NCBI RefSeq assembly: GCF_016836705.1
Contig: NZ_JAFCGY010000005.1
Coordinates: 1-64,000 of the forward strand
Direction of reading: 5' to 3'
DNA from: Mesorhizobium caraganae
GTDB lineage: Bacteria > Pseudomonadota > Alphaproteobacteria > Rhizobiales > Rhizobiaceae
DNA length: 64,000 nt
Part shown: positions 18,626 to 27,126 of the stretch, one piece after another
Position numbering within the stretch: the first letter of the stretch is position 1
How the letters are laid out: every line of letters begins with the position of its first letter
Made by a program: the position numbers and the translations under genes
Notes under the pieces: generated by a model
The model's input: only the letters and a program-made list of their open reading frames with translations
Database searches by the model: none
Told to the model about the DNA's origin: nothing

Positions 18626-19383
18626 AACACGCTGACATCAAGGCGGCGGCCGAAGCCCTTTTCAACGAGCAGCGCAATCCATTCGGCATCGGTTCCGAAA
18701 CGCATCATGCCGTCACCATCCCCGACGCGGTGCGCCGCTGCCGCTGGATCGCCGTCGACATCAACGCGTCGGCCTTCGGCCTCTACTTCGTCAGCCCTTC
18801 GCCGGAGCGGGCGCGTCTGGTGCCGAGCTTCGATTCCGACTATCCCGCTACCGCTGTCGCGACCAAGTTCATCGCCGGCGCCAATGGCGAAGAGATGGTG
18901 CGCCACAGCGGCACCTCCACGGCGCCGCGCTGGTGGGCCGATGACGGCATCGCCGGCTCGGACACTGTCTTCCAGAACCTCGCCTGGGCAGAGCGCGCAG
19001 CCCCCCTGGCGCCGGGCACCAACGGCATTGCCTTTCCAGTCCATGCCGATCGCGGCCATTGCGGGCTGGTGGTGTTCCTCGGCTCGACGATCGCTCTGCT
19101 GGAGGACATGCTCTACGAAATCCACGCCCGCTGTTTCTCGCTGTTCGCCGCCGTCGCCCGCATTCGTCCGAGCGATGCCAGCCGGATGCGCTCGATCTCC
19201 AAGCGTGAACTGGAGTGCCTGAAGCTGACTGCCAACGGCAACACCAGCGAGGAGATCGCCAGGCTGCTGAAGCTGTCGGTCCACACCGCCAACCAGTATC
19301 TCACTCAGTCCACCCAGAAGCTCAATGCGGTCAACCGCAACCAGGCGGTAGCCAAGGCGCTGCGGCTGGGCCTGATCGAGTGA
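18622..19383 (+). CDS. visR: LuxR-type flagellar master regulator VisR
   Basis: The 253-residue partner of VisN has a C-terminal LuxR helix-turn-helix (ISKRELECLKLTANGNTSEEIARLL, then SVHTANQYLTQSTQKL). I assign a TTG start at 18622 that overlaps the visN stop as TTGA, which implies translational coupling and a fixed ratio of the two subunits. No ATG is available near the N-terminus, and an ATG far upstream lies inside visN out of character. The N-terminal domain resembles that of VisN, as expected for paralogous subunits. The gene is convergent with a small unknown gene of the flhB operon. Confidence 0.85.
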   Translation: MKHADIKAAAEALFNEQRNPFGIGSETHHAVTIPDAVRRCRWIAVDINASAFGLYFVSPSPERARLVPSFDSDYPATAVATKFIAGANGEEMVRHSGTSTAPRWWADDGIAGSDTVFQNLAWAERAAPLAPGTNGIAFPVHADRGHCGLVVFLGSTIALLEDMLYEIHARCFSLFAAVARIRPSDASRMRSISKRELECLKLTANGNTSEEIARLLKLSVHTANQYLTQSTQKLNAVNRNQAVAKALRLGLIE

Positions 19384-19420
19384 TCAACGCCGCGTCTGGC
19401 AGTTGGGGTAAGACAAAAGA

Positions 19421-19858
19421 TCAGCGATAAGCGAGAGGCTCGGTTCTCCGGATGCGCGCCTCTTCGATCACCGTTTCCAGCAAGGCGGTGTTGTGCTCGG
19501 GGTCTTCGCCGGGCTTCTCGAACGACACATAGTTGACGGCGACCGAAGACCTCTCTTCGCTCAGCGTCAGCTGGAAATAGACGGTCACACCCGGCGGCCT
19601 GAGCTCGAGATCGAGCACGATGCGCGGGCTGCCGCTCCAGTCGACATGCGCCTCACCGCCATGGCCCAGCCGTAGCGTACCGGGCAGGAAATAAAGCTCC
19701 ACCGCCGAATCCACGAGATCCGACAGGCAAGCGAAATGCTCGAGCCGGATGAAGGCGATGTAGTCGGCGACATCGATCAGGCGCAACTCGTCTACCACCT
19801 GCTCGATAGCCTTGGCGACGATGAGTTCGCGGGATTTCGCGTGCGGTTGGCGGTTCAT
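19421..19858 (-). CDS. uncharacterised protein at the end of the flhB operon
   Basis: This 145-residue soluble protein has no signal peptide or membrane segment. I do not recognise a family. Its start overlaps the flhB stop by 4 bp (ATGA), so it is the last cistron of motA-fliM-fliN-fliG-flhB. The composition is mixed alpha/beta, with a beta-rich middle (HVDWSGSPRIVLDLELRPPG). Position suggests a flagellum-related role, but sequence does not show one. Confidence 0.7.
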   Translation of the reverse strand: MNRQPHAKSRELIVAKAIEQVVDELRLIDVADYIAFIRLEHFACLSDLVDSAVELYFLPGTLRLGHGGEAHVDWSGSPRIVLDLELRPPGVTVYFQLTLSEERSSVAVNYVSFEKPGEDPEHNTALLETVIEEARIRRTEPLAYR

Positions 19859-20937
19859 GAAATTTGTCTCCGCTCAGCCTTTTTCGAGTAGACGATCCGC
19901 ACCAGTTCGGCGACGGCCTGGTAGAATTGCGACGGGATCACGCTATCAACCGAAACTTGCTTGTACATGGAGCGGGCGAGCGCCACGTCCTCGAAGATCG
20001 GGATGTTGTGCTCCTTGGCGATCTCGCGAATCTTGAGCGCCACCAAGTCCTGGCCCTTGGCCAGCACCACCGGCGCCGAATCCTCGTCGCGGACATATCT
20101 AAGCGCGATGGAAAAGTGCGTCGGATTGGCGATGATCAGCGTCGCGCGCGGCACCGCCGTCATCATCCGCTTGCGCGCCCGGTCGCGCGCCAGCGAGCGC
20201 AGCCGCGACTTGATGATCGGGTCGCCCTCGGACTGCTTGAACTCGTCCTTGACCTCCTGCTTGGTCATGCGCAGATCCTGCTTCCAGTGGAAGCGCGACC
20301 AGACCACGTCGACAGCCGCGATCAGCCCCATGACGAAGACGATCGCCACCAATATGTCGACGGTGATGCTTTTGATGACGAGGCCGAAAGCGACCGGATT
20401 GGTGATCATGCCGGCCAGGAGCTGGCGGTAGTCCTGCGATAGCGTGAAGTAGAGCACGATACTGGCGAAGCCGAGCTTGCCCAGGGATTTCAAAAATTCG
20501 ACCCAGCCCTGAATACCGAACGTCCTGGTCCAGCCCTTGGCTATCGAGATGCGTGATAGCTGCGGCCGGATCCGCTCGCCGACGAATTGCGGCATGTTCT
20601 GCAGCACCGAGGCGCCGATGCCGGCCACCACCAGCAGCACCAGCAGGCTGACAACGGCACGGCCGATCTCCATCATCACGGTCTTGTAGAGCGCAATGAC
20701 GTCGGTCTCGGTGTCCATCGGCCACGCCTCTGGTTTCTCCAGGAACATGGACAGGAACATGCCGAGATCAACGACGGCGTCCTTGGCGTAGAAGACGGTG
20801 AACACCAATATGGCGACGAAGGACGCCAGAAGTGCGGCTTCCCGCGAATGGGGCAGCTTGCCCTGTTCGATGGTGTCGCGGATCTTCTTTTCCGTCGCGT
20901 CTTCGGTTTTGGAGTCTTTTTCCGCCGCTTCAGCCAT
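19855..20937 (-). CDS. flhB: flagellar export gate / substrate-specificity switch protein FlhB
   Basis: The 360-residue inner-membrane protein has four hydrophobic segments in its N-terminal half and a cytoplasmic C-terminal domain holding the autocleavage motif NPTH at residues 271-274. FlhB switches the export apparatus from rod/hook to filament substrates after self-cleavage between Asn and Pro. The N-terminus is rich in charged residues (DSKTEDATEKK), as is usual. It is in the leftward operon, separated from fliG by a mosaic repeat. Confidence 0.95.
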   Translation of the reverse strand: MAEAAEKDSKTEDATEKKIRDTIEQGKLPHSREAALLASFVAILVFTVFYAKDAVVDLGMFLSMFLEKPEAWPMDTETDVIALYKTVMMEIGRAVVSLLVLLVVAGIGASVLQNMPQFVGERIRPQLSRISIAKGWTRTFGIQGWVEFLKSLGKLGFASIVLYFTLSQDYRQLLAGMITNPVAFGLVIKSITVDILVAIVFVMGLIAAVDVVWSRFHWKQDLRMTKQEVKDEFKQSEGDPIIKSRLRSLARDRARKRMMTAVPRATLIIANPTHFSIALRYVRDEDSAPVVLAKGQDLVALKIREIAKEHNIPIFEDVALARSMYKQVSVDSVIPSQFYQAVAELVRIVYSKKAERRQIS

Positions 20938-20956
20938 TTGGTGTCAGCCGCCTTGA

Positions 20957-21023
20957 GCAATTCCAGGAAAAGTGTGAGCGGTTTTCCCGGGAAAAGCGTA
21001 GCGCGCTTTCCCTGGGGAATTGC
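20957..21023. repeat. intergenic mosaic repeat, long form (copy 1)
   Basis: A 67 bp element between flhB and fliG, bounded by GCAATTCC and GGAATTGC. It contains CGGTTTTCCCGGGAAAAGCG and can fold into nested hairpins in mRNA. Its organisation resembles rhizobial intergenic mosaic elements. Related copies are at 22111-22153 and 51882-51948. Confidence 0.8.
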
Positions 21024-21043
21024 GTGAAAAAAGAGACAGAGCG

Positions 21044-22060
21044 TTAAGCCGCTTCGCTCTGCTGCGACGAGGGCAGTTCGAAAGCCCCCTCGCGCGAAAG
21101 CCGGATTGTCGCCACTGCAATGTTCTTGCGCGCCGCCATGATGTCGGCAAGCTGGATGCCTTCCGAGCCCTGTCCGAGTTCCGACTCGATCATGCGCCGC
21201 GACCGGGCGCCGATTGCCGACAGCACCGACTCCGTCAATGCGGGCGGCGCGCCGCGCAGCGCCAGCGTGATCAGTTCGGTCGATAGCCCGTCGAACAGAA
21301 GCACTCTCGCCTTCTGCGTCAGCAGCGGCAGATCGTCGAAGGCAAACAGCCTGGAGCGGACGCCGCCGAGGTCCGGCGTGCCGGCCTCTTCCAGATCCTG
21401 CATGACCTCTTCCAGCTGCGGCTTGTCCATTTCGTTGAGCACACTGGCAACGCGCGCCTGTCCCGCCGAGATGTCCTTGGTCGCGGTCTGCGCCAGCACG
21501 CTGGCGCGCAGTTGGTTCTCGATGATCCTGGTGGCCGCGTCGGGAATAGTCGCCATCGTCACCATGCGCTTGATGATCTCGCTGCGCATCGGCTTTTCCA
21601 TGGTCAGCAGGATGTTGGCGGCAGCCTGCGGCGCAAGCTTCGACAGCACCATCGCCGCGGTCTGCGGATGTTCGGCGGCAAGGAATGTGCCGAGCCGCGT
21701 CGGTTCGAGCTTTTCCAGCTCCGGCCAGATCGGCGGCGGTCCTTCCGGCGCGACCTCGAAGCGCTTGTCGCCCATGATGGCGCTCATCTCTTCGGGCGAC
21801 AGCGATTCATTGAGGATGGTGTCCATCCGGTCGGCGGAATCGAGCAGGCCGGCGCCCTCGGTGAATTCGGCCTCGAATTCGGCGACGATGCGTTCGAGAT
21901 CGCTCTGCGGGATGGTGCGCAACAGACGCGCCCCTTCGATCAGCGCCTTCAGCTCTTCCTGCTTGAAGAACTTCAAAAGCCGGCTGGCCGACGGCTTGCC
22001 CATCGCCACCAGGATGGCGGCGGCCTTCTGCGGGCGCGTGAGCGTCACCGGCGTCGTCAT
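21044..22060 (-). CDS. fliG: flagellar motor switch protein FliG
   Basis: The 338-residue cytosolic C-ring protein has the N-terminal FliF-binding domain, the middle domain, and the C-terminal torque domain with FDDLPLLTQKARVLLFDGLSTELITLALRG and the charged helix that meets MotA. The start at 22060 gives MTTPVTLTRPQKAAAILVAMG, the standard FliG opening. A GTG/TTG-type start further up would read into the repeat. It lies between mosaic repeat copies 1 and 2, inside the motA-fliM-fliN-fliG-flhB operon. Confidence 0.94.
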   Translation of the reverse strand: MTTPVTLTRPQKAAAILVAMGKPSASRLLKFFKQEELKALIEGARLLRTIPQSDLERIVAEFEAEFTEGAGLLDSADRMDTILNESLSPEEMSAIMGDKRFEVAPEGPPPIWPELEKLEPTRLGTFLAAEHPQTAAMVLSKLAPQAAANILLTMEKPMRSEIIKRMVTMATIPDAATRIIENQLRASVLAQTATKDISAGQARVASVLNEMDKPQLEEVMQDLEEAGTPDLGGVRSRLFAFDDLPLLTQKARVLLFDGLSTELITLALRGAPPALTESVLSAIGARSRRMIESELGQGSEGIQLADIMAARKNIAVATIRLSREGAFELPSSQQSEAA

Positions 22061-22110
22061 GGCATATGCTCCGATCGCTGCTGAGACCGCATATCGTCTA
22101 TCCCTTTGAA

Positions 22111-22153
22111 GCAATTCCAGGAAAAGTGTGTGCGGTTTTCCGTCCGGAATTGC
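22111..22153. repeat. intergenic mosaic repeat, short form (copy 2)
   Basis: A 43 bp version between fliG and fliN with the same ends, GCAATTCC and GGAATTGC. It lacks the internal 24 bp module of the 67 bp copies. Confidence 0.8.
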
Positions 22154-22168
22154 GTAAAAACAAACACT

Positions 22169-22558
22169 CTATGCGCTCTTGCTGGCAGCGATGATTTCGG
22201 TCAGCCTGATGCCGAAGCGCGACGGATCGCTTTCTAGCACGGTGATCTCGCCACGCGCGATCTTGCGGCCGTTGACCACCACATCGACGGGTTCGCCGAT
22301 GCGCCGGTTCAGCGCCACCGTCGAGCCCTTCTGCAGCGCCATCAGGTCCGACACCGGCATTTCCGTGCTGCCGAGGATGATCTGCACATCGACCGGAATG
22401 CTCATGATGATGTTCGAATTGCTGCCGGACATCGCGGCCCGCAAGGCGGCGTCGGGGCGCTTTTCCTCCTCCTGGAGGACGCCGCGCAATTCCTCGATGG
22501 CGCGGTCGAGCTGTTCGTCCGGCTGGTCGATATTGGCTTCCACCTTGGTCTTGGCCAT
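22169..22558 (-). CDS. fliN: flagellar motor switch protein FliN
   Basis: The 129-residue protein has a C-terminal SpoA domain: PVDVQIILGSTEMPVSDLMALQKGSTVAL, then GEPVDVVVNGRKIARGEI. FliN forms the base of the C-ring with FliM and controls switching and export-substrate docking. The N-terminal 45 residues are acidic and poorly conserved, as expected. The gene lies between fliM and fliG in the leftward operon. Confidence 0.94.
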   Translation of the reverse strand: MAKTKVEANIDQPDEQLDRAIEELRGVLQEEEKRPDAALRAAMSGSNSNIIMSIPVDVQIILGSTEMPVSDLMALQKGSTVALNRRIGEPVDVVVNGRKIARGEITVLESDPSRFGIRLTEIIAASKSA

Positions 22559-22591
22559 ACGTCGTCTCCAAATGCTTGGGTTTGCCCGGCG

Positions 22592-23524
22592 TCAGCCCGG
22601 CATGAGCCCATCGATAAAATCCTGACCGGCATCGTAAGGATGCCTGATCCGGACGGTGTAATTCTGCCCGAGTTTGCCGAACTCGCAGACAAACAGCGTC
22701 TTGTCGCGCGCGCTCAGCTTTGCGTGCGACTGCGCCGTTTCCTCGAATTCGATGACCTGGCCCGGCTCGAAGCCGGCGAGGTCGCCAAGCGTCAGGCGTG
22801 CCAGCGGCATGGTCGCTTCGAGTGTCACCGTCGAGCGCATCACCTCTTCCGAAAAGCGTGCCCGCCAGTCGGAGGTGGTGCCTTCGCTGTCATGGACATC
22901 GGCGATGCCGCGGGTCGCCAGCAGGATGCGCTGCGGGATCATCACTGTGACCGTGCCGCTGTCGGTTGGCGTCGAGATGCCGAAGACGATGCGCACCGCA
23001 GCGCCATCGCGCAGCACACGGCGTTTGGCTTCGCTGCCCGAAAGCGCCCGCGGCACCGGCAGTCGCAATTCGAGCGAACGCCGCCCGGAACCGTTCAGCG
23101 CCTGCGCAACCTCCTGGAACACCGTAGTCGCCACATCGGTTTCGATCTGCGACAGAGCGCGCTCGATCGGCGAAACCGGCTGATCTGGATCACCGCCAAA
23201 CAGCGCGCAGACCATCACCGCGATGGCCGGCGCATCGGCCACCAGGGTCATCGCGTCCGAGGATGTCGGCGATGCTATGATGGTCATGGCGAAGGCATCG
23301 CCGGCATGCGCGCGGGCATCGGGAACACGGCTGATCTCGACCGCGCGCAGGTCGACGGTCACCGGAGCGCCGAGCTCGCCGGCCAGGCTCTTCTGCAACA
23401 GCGGCACCGCGCGCTCACCCATCGAGCGCCCAGTGCCGATGACATGAGCGGCCTCACCGCTGTCACCGACCAGGCGCTCGATGATCAGCGAGCGGGCTTG
23501 CGAGGGGCTGCCAGGACTTGTCAT
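22592..23524 (-). CDS. fliM: flagellar motor switch protein FliM
   Basis: The 310-residue C-ring protein is divergent, as in other rhizobia, but recognisable by position between motA and fliN and by the C-terminal SpoA-like domain (VTLEATMPLARLTLGDLAGF and RDKTLFVCEFGKLGQNYTVRI). The usual enterobacterial N-terminal CheY-binding peptide is not obvious. The middle domain resembles CheC-type phosphatase folds in the family. It is the second gene of the operon headed by motA. Confidence 0.87.
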   Translation of the reverse strand: MTSPGSPSQARSLIIERLVGDSGEAAHVIGTGRSMGERAVPLLQKSLAGELGAPVTVDLRAVEISRVPDARAHAGDAFAMTIIASPTSSDAMTLVADAPAIAVMVCALFGGDPDQPVSPIERALSQIETDVATTVFQEVAQALNGSGRRSLELRLPVPRALSGSEAKRRVLRDGAAVRIVFGISTPTDSGTVTVMIPQRILLATRGIADVHDSEGTTSDWRARFSEEVMRSTVTLEATMPLARLTLGDLAGFEPGQVIEFEETAQSHAKLSARDKTLFVCEFGKLGQNYTVRIRHPYDAGQDFIDGLMPG

Positions 23525-23559
23525 GACGGCGCGCGGTCCTGTCTGTCGTCATGCATGGC

Positions 23560-24435
23560 TCAGGCCGCTTTCTTCTCGGCGGAGGCTGTGTTCATCGTGC
23601 TCTGCTCGACGGCGTCGATCGTCGGCCGCTCATAGGACGAGATGGTCTTGCGGCCGAACTCGATCGCCACCTGCGGCAAGGCACCGTTCATGTAGGCGAG
23701 CAGCGTCTGCTTGACGATGATGTAGAGGCGGTTCTTCTTCTCGCGCACGGTCTTGATTTTGGTAGCGACCGGCCCGACCACGGCGTAGGACAGGAAGATG
23801 CCGAGAAAGGTTCCGACAAGGGCGGCGCCGATCAGGCCGCCAAGGATTTCCGGCGACTGGTCGAGCGCGCCCATCGCCTTGACGACGCCGAGCACGGCGG
23901 CGACGATGCCGAGCGCCGGCAGACCGTCGCCCACCGCCACCAGCGCATGATAGGCCTTCATCTTGTCGGACTTGATGGTCTGGATTTCCTCGTCCATCAG
24001 CGCCTCGATCTCATGCGAGCGCGCATTCCCGATGATGATGATGCGGCAATAGTCGCAGATGAAATGCGTCAGGTCGTGATTCTTGAGCACGGTCGGGAAC
24101 GCCTGGAAGATCGCTGACTCCTCCGGATTGTCGATATGCGCCTCGACCTCACTGCGGGATTTCGAGCGCAGTTCGCGCATTAGGCTGTGCAGGACGCCCA
24201 GCGTCTCCAGATAGTCGCGCTCCTTCGGCACCGCCTGCTTGAAGGCTTCGAGAATGCCCTTGCCGGTGTCCTTGACCGTCTTCATCGGGTTGGCGACGAG
24301 GAAGGTGCCGAGCGCGGCGCCGCAGATGACCACCGCTTCCCAGGGCTGCATCAGCACATGCAGATGGCCGCCCATGGCCATGAAGCCGCCGAGAACACAG
24401 CCGAGCGTCACCACAAGTCCGATCAGAATGCCCAC
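23560..24435 (-). CDS. motA: flagellar stator protein MotA
   Basis: The 291-residue inner-membrane stator subunit opens [21 protein letters not shown]. It has four membrane segments, a cytoplasmic loop with the conserved charged helix, and the proline-bearing segments [18 protein letters not shown] and YAVVGPVA. With MotB it conducts protons to turn the motor. The start is GTG at 24435, with GGAAGGA in front. It is the first gene of the leftward operon and is divergent from the DUF1217 gene, across a spacer that carries an inverted repeat. Confidence 0.95.
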   Translation of the reverse strand: MGILIGLVVTLGCVLGGFMAMGGHLHVLMQPWEAVVICGAALGTFLVANPMKTVKDTGKGILEAFKQAVPKERDYLETLGVLHSLMRELRSKSRSEVEAHIDNPEESAIFQAFPTVLKNHDLTHFICDYCRIIIIGNARSHEIEALMDEEIQTIKSDKMKAYHALVAVGDGLPALGIVAAVLGVVKAMGALDQSPEILGGLIGAALVGTFLGIFLSYAVVGPVATKIKTVREKKNRLYIIVKQTLLAYMNGALPQVAIEFGRKTISSYERPTIDAVEQSTMNTASAEKKAA

Positions 24436-24489
24436 GCCAGATCCTTCCGCATCACGTCAGACCTGACCGATAGCCCCCGTGCCTTGTGT

Positions 24490-24526
24490 GAGGCTTGAAT
24501 CACGCATGGCGAGGCGATTCAGCCTC
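24490..24526. promoter_or_regulatory. inverted repeat between the motA and DUF1217 operons
   Basis: GAGGCTTGAATC (24490-24501) and GATTCAGCCTC (24516-24526) are complementary except for one bulged base, with a 14 bp spacer. The site lies in the shared 143 bp promoter region of two divergent flagellar operons and is a candidate site for Rem or another class regulator. Confidence 0.5.
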
Positions 24527-24578
24527 GCGCAAGCAAGTCCGCATACTCTGAGTCTGAAGCTGCGACCGGAGGCATGTC

Positions 24579-26390
24579 GTGTTGAGCACTTTTACCAGCT
24601 ACCAGCTCATCGCCAGGGATATTCCCAAGGCGATCGACCGCATCGAGGCGGACCCGATCACCAAGCGCGACACCGACTACTATCTCGCCAACATCGGCAG
24701 CGTGAAATCGATCGACGATTTCGTCAAGAACACCCGTCTGTTCACCTATGCCATGAAGGCCTTTGGCCTTGGCGACATGGCCTACGCCAAGGCCTTCATG
24801 GTCAAAGCCCTGAAGGAAGGTGTCTCCGATCCCGATAGCTTCGCCAACAAACTGACCGACAAGCGCTACGCCGAGTTCGTCTCGGCCTTCAATTTCGCGG
24901 CGCTGGGCGAGAATGCCACGAGCTACAATCCGGCGCAGCAGGGTGTGACCAACAATTATAGCGTTCAGGTCTCGGCCGGCGTCGCTCAGAACGGCTTCAG
25001 CTACTACAAGGGCGAGACCTCGTACTATCTCTCCAACATCTCCAACGTTAAATCGATCGACGATTTGATGAGCGACGATCGCCTGCTTACCTATGCAATG
25101 GCTGCATTCGGCCTCGATGCCGACGCGGAGGCGCCTGCGACCGTCCGGGCGATGCTGGAAGGCGGCGTCACCGACCCGAACAGCCCCGCGAACACGTCGA
25201 CCAACAAGGGCTACGCAGCTTTCGTCGCCGCCTTCGACTTCGCCCAGTATGGCGACCAGGCGACAGCACGCGACGCCGCCCAGCAGGCGGTTCCCAAAGC
25301 CGTCATGGCCGGAACCGGGCTGGTGCTGGTCAAGCCAACCGCGCAATACATCAAGGGCGAGGCCGACTACTACGCGGCCAACATCTCCAAGGTGAAGTCG
25401 ATCGAGGACCTCTTGAGGGACAAGCGCCTGCTGACCTTCGCCATGGCTGCCTATGGGCTGGACGCTTCGACCCAGACGGCCAGGCAGATCCGCACGATGG
25501 TCAACGGCGGCGTCACCGATCCGTTGAGTCCCGCCAACCTGTTGACCGACAAGAGCTACGCCAACTTCGTCAGCGCCTTTGATTTTGCCCAGTATGGCGA
25601 TCAGACGACCACGCGCGACGCGGTGCTGAAGACCACGCCGAAGCTCTACACGACCGAGTCCAGTCTTGGCCTCATCAAGCCGAATGCGGACGCCGTCCAG
25701 GCCGAGACCAACTACTACCTCGCCAACATCACCAAGGTGAAATCGGTCGACGATCTGATGGCCGACAGCCGCCTCTACAATTATGCGCTGTCGGCCAGCG
25801 GGCTCGATCCGGCAACCACCAACAAGGATCTCATCCGCGACGTCCTGGAGGGCGGCGTGCGCGATCCCGCCAGCATCGCCAACAAGCTTTCCAACAAGGC
25901 CTATGCCAGGCTCGCCACCTCGCTCAATTTCGAGGCTTACGGGGAAGCCGCAACGACCCGCAGCCCATCGCAGCAGCCGGTCGTCGATAAATACATGCGC
26001 CAGACGCTGGAAGAAGATGCCGGCAAGACCAATGAGGGCGTGCGGCTGGCGCTCTATTTCGAGCGCAAGGCGCCTACGATCACCAACTGGTACGACGTGC
26101 TGGCCGACACCGCACTGGCCAGCGTGGTACGCACCGCGATCGGCCTGCCCGATTCCTTCGCCACCGCCGATATCGACAAGCAGGCGCAGGCCTTCGAGGC
26201 AAAACTCGACCTCACCGACTTCACCGACCCGGCCAAGCTCGACAAATTCCTGACCCGCTTCACCAGCCTGTGGGAAATCAACCATCCGACTTCGACCGCC
26301 CAGACATCGATCGGAGTGCTGTTTGCCCAACCGACCACCGTCGGCATCTCGACCGATCTGATGATGGCCATGCAGAAACTGAAATTCTGA
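24579..26390 (+). CDS. DUF1217 repeat protein of the flagellar locus
   Basis: This 603-residue protein of unknown function has no signal peptide or membrane segment. It contains four clear repeats with an exact 115-residue period, starting near residues 33, 148, 263 and 378 (each has YYxxNIxxVKSIDDL, then xRLxxYAMxAxGL, then GGVTDPxSxAN). A fifth, decayed unit begins near 491. The start is GTG 24579, with GGAGG six bases before it. It heads the rightward flagellar operon, 7 bp ahead of flgF, and the same family occurs in rhizobial flagellar clusters. A secreted or export-associated role is possible but unproven. Confidence 0.82.
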   Translation: MLSTFTSYQLIARDIPKAIDRIEADPITKRDTDYYLANIGSVKSIDDFVKNTRLFTYAMKAFGLGDMAYAKAFMVKALKEGVSDPDSFANKLTDKRYAEFVSAFNFAALGENATSYNPAQQGVTNNYSVQVSAGVAQNGFSYYKGETSYYLSNISNVKSIDDLMSDDRLLTYAMAAFGLDADAEAPATVRAMLEGGVTDPNSPANTSTNKGYAAFVAAFDFAQYGDQATARDAAQQAVPKAVMAGTGLVLVKPTAQYIKGEADYYAANISKVKSIEDLLRDKRLLTFAMAAYGLDASTQTARQIRTMVNGGVTDPLSPANLLTDKSYANFVSAFDFAQYGDQTTTRDAVLKTTPKLYTTESSLGLIKPNADAVQAETNYYLANITKVKSVDDLMADSRLYNYALSASGLDPATTNKDLIRDVLEGGVRDPASIANKLSNKAYARLATSLNFEAYGEAATTRSPSQQPVVDKYMRQTLEEDAGKTNEGVRLALYFERKAPTITNWYDVLADTALASVVRTAIGLPDSFATADIDKQAQAFEAKLDLTDFTDPAKLDKFLTRFTSLWEINHPTSTAQTSIGVLFAQPTTVGISTDLMMAMQKLKF

Positions 26391-26397
26391 GAGCACC

Positions 26398-27123
26398 ATG
26401 CAGGACAGTCTTTACGTCGCCCTTTCCTCGCAGATCGCGCTCGAGCGCCGTCTCGACACCGTCGCCGACAATGTCGCCAACGCCTCGACCATCGGCTTTC
26501 GCGCCACCGGCGTGAAGTTCGAGGATGTCGTCTCCGGCAGCGGCCCCAAATCGGTGTCCTTCGCCTCCTCCGGCAAGACCTATTTGTCCGGCGCGCATGG
26601 CGCGATGACGCAGACCGGCAATCCGTTCGACTTCGCCGTCCAGGGCGACGCCTGGTTCGGCATCGATACGCCGGCCGGCACCGTGATGACGCGCGACGGG
26701 CGTTTTTCGATGAACGAGAACGGCGAGCTGATGTCGCTTGAAGGCCATCCGGTGCTCGACGCCGGCGGCGCGCCGATCCAGCTCGATCCGCGCGACGGCC
26801 CACCCAAGGCGGGCGCCGACGGCTCGCTGCGCCAGGGCGACAAGCTCGTCGGCGCCATTGGCCTGTTCAATTTCGATCCCGGCCCGAATTTCGTGCGCTA
26901 CGGCAATTCGGGTATCGTTCCCTCGCGCGCACCGGAGCCGGTCACCGACCGCTCCGATCTCGGTGTCGCGCAAGGCTTTGTCGAGGAATCCAACGTCAAT
27001 CCGGTACTGGAGATGACGCGCCTGATCATGGTCCAGCGCGCCTTCGAGAACACGGCAGCATTGATGCGCCAGACCGATGCCTCGACCGACGACGCCATCA
27101 AGACGCTCGGCTCCAAGTCGTAG
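26398..27123 (+). CDS. flgF: flagellar proximal rod protein FlgF
   Basis: The 241-residue rod protein has the axial-family N-terminal heptad region (QIALERRLDTVADNVANASTIGF) and the matching C-terminal helix (NPVLEMTRLIMVQRAFENTAALM). It is exported by the flagellar type III pathway with no cleaved signal. Length agrees with FlgF. It lies just before fliI, with 3 bp between the genes. Confidence 0.93.
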   Translation: MQDSLYVALSSQIALERRLDTVADNVANASTIGFRATGVKFEDVVSGSGPKSVSFASSGKTYLSGAHGAMTQTGNPFDFAVQGDAWFGIDTPAGTVMTRDGRFSMNENGELMSLEGHPVLDAGGAPIQLDPRDGPPKAGADGSLRQGDKLVGAIGLFNFDPGPNFVRYGNSGIVPSRAPEPVTDRSDLGVAQGFVEESNVNPVLEMTRLIMVQRAFENTAALMRQTDASTDDAIKTLGSKS

Positions 27124-27126
27124 CGC

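Noticed and set aside
24519..26399. A 626-codon minus-strand frame opposite the DUF1217 gene, with apparent internal repeats
   Set aside because: The repeats are simply the complement of the 115-residue repeats in the plus-strand gene.
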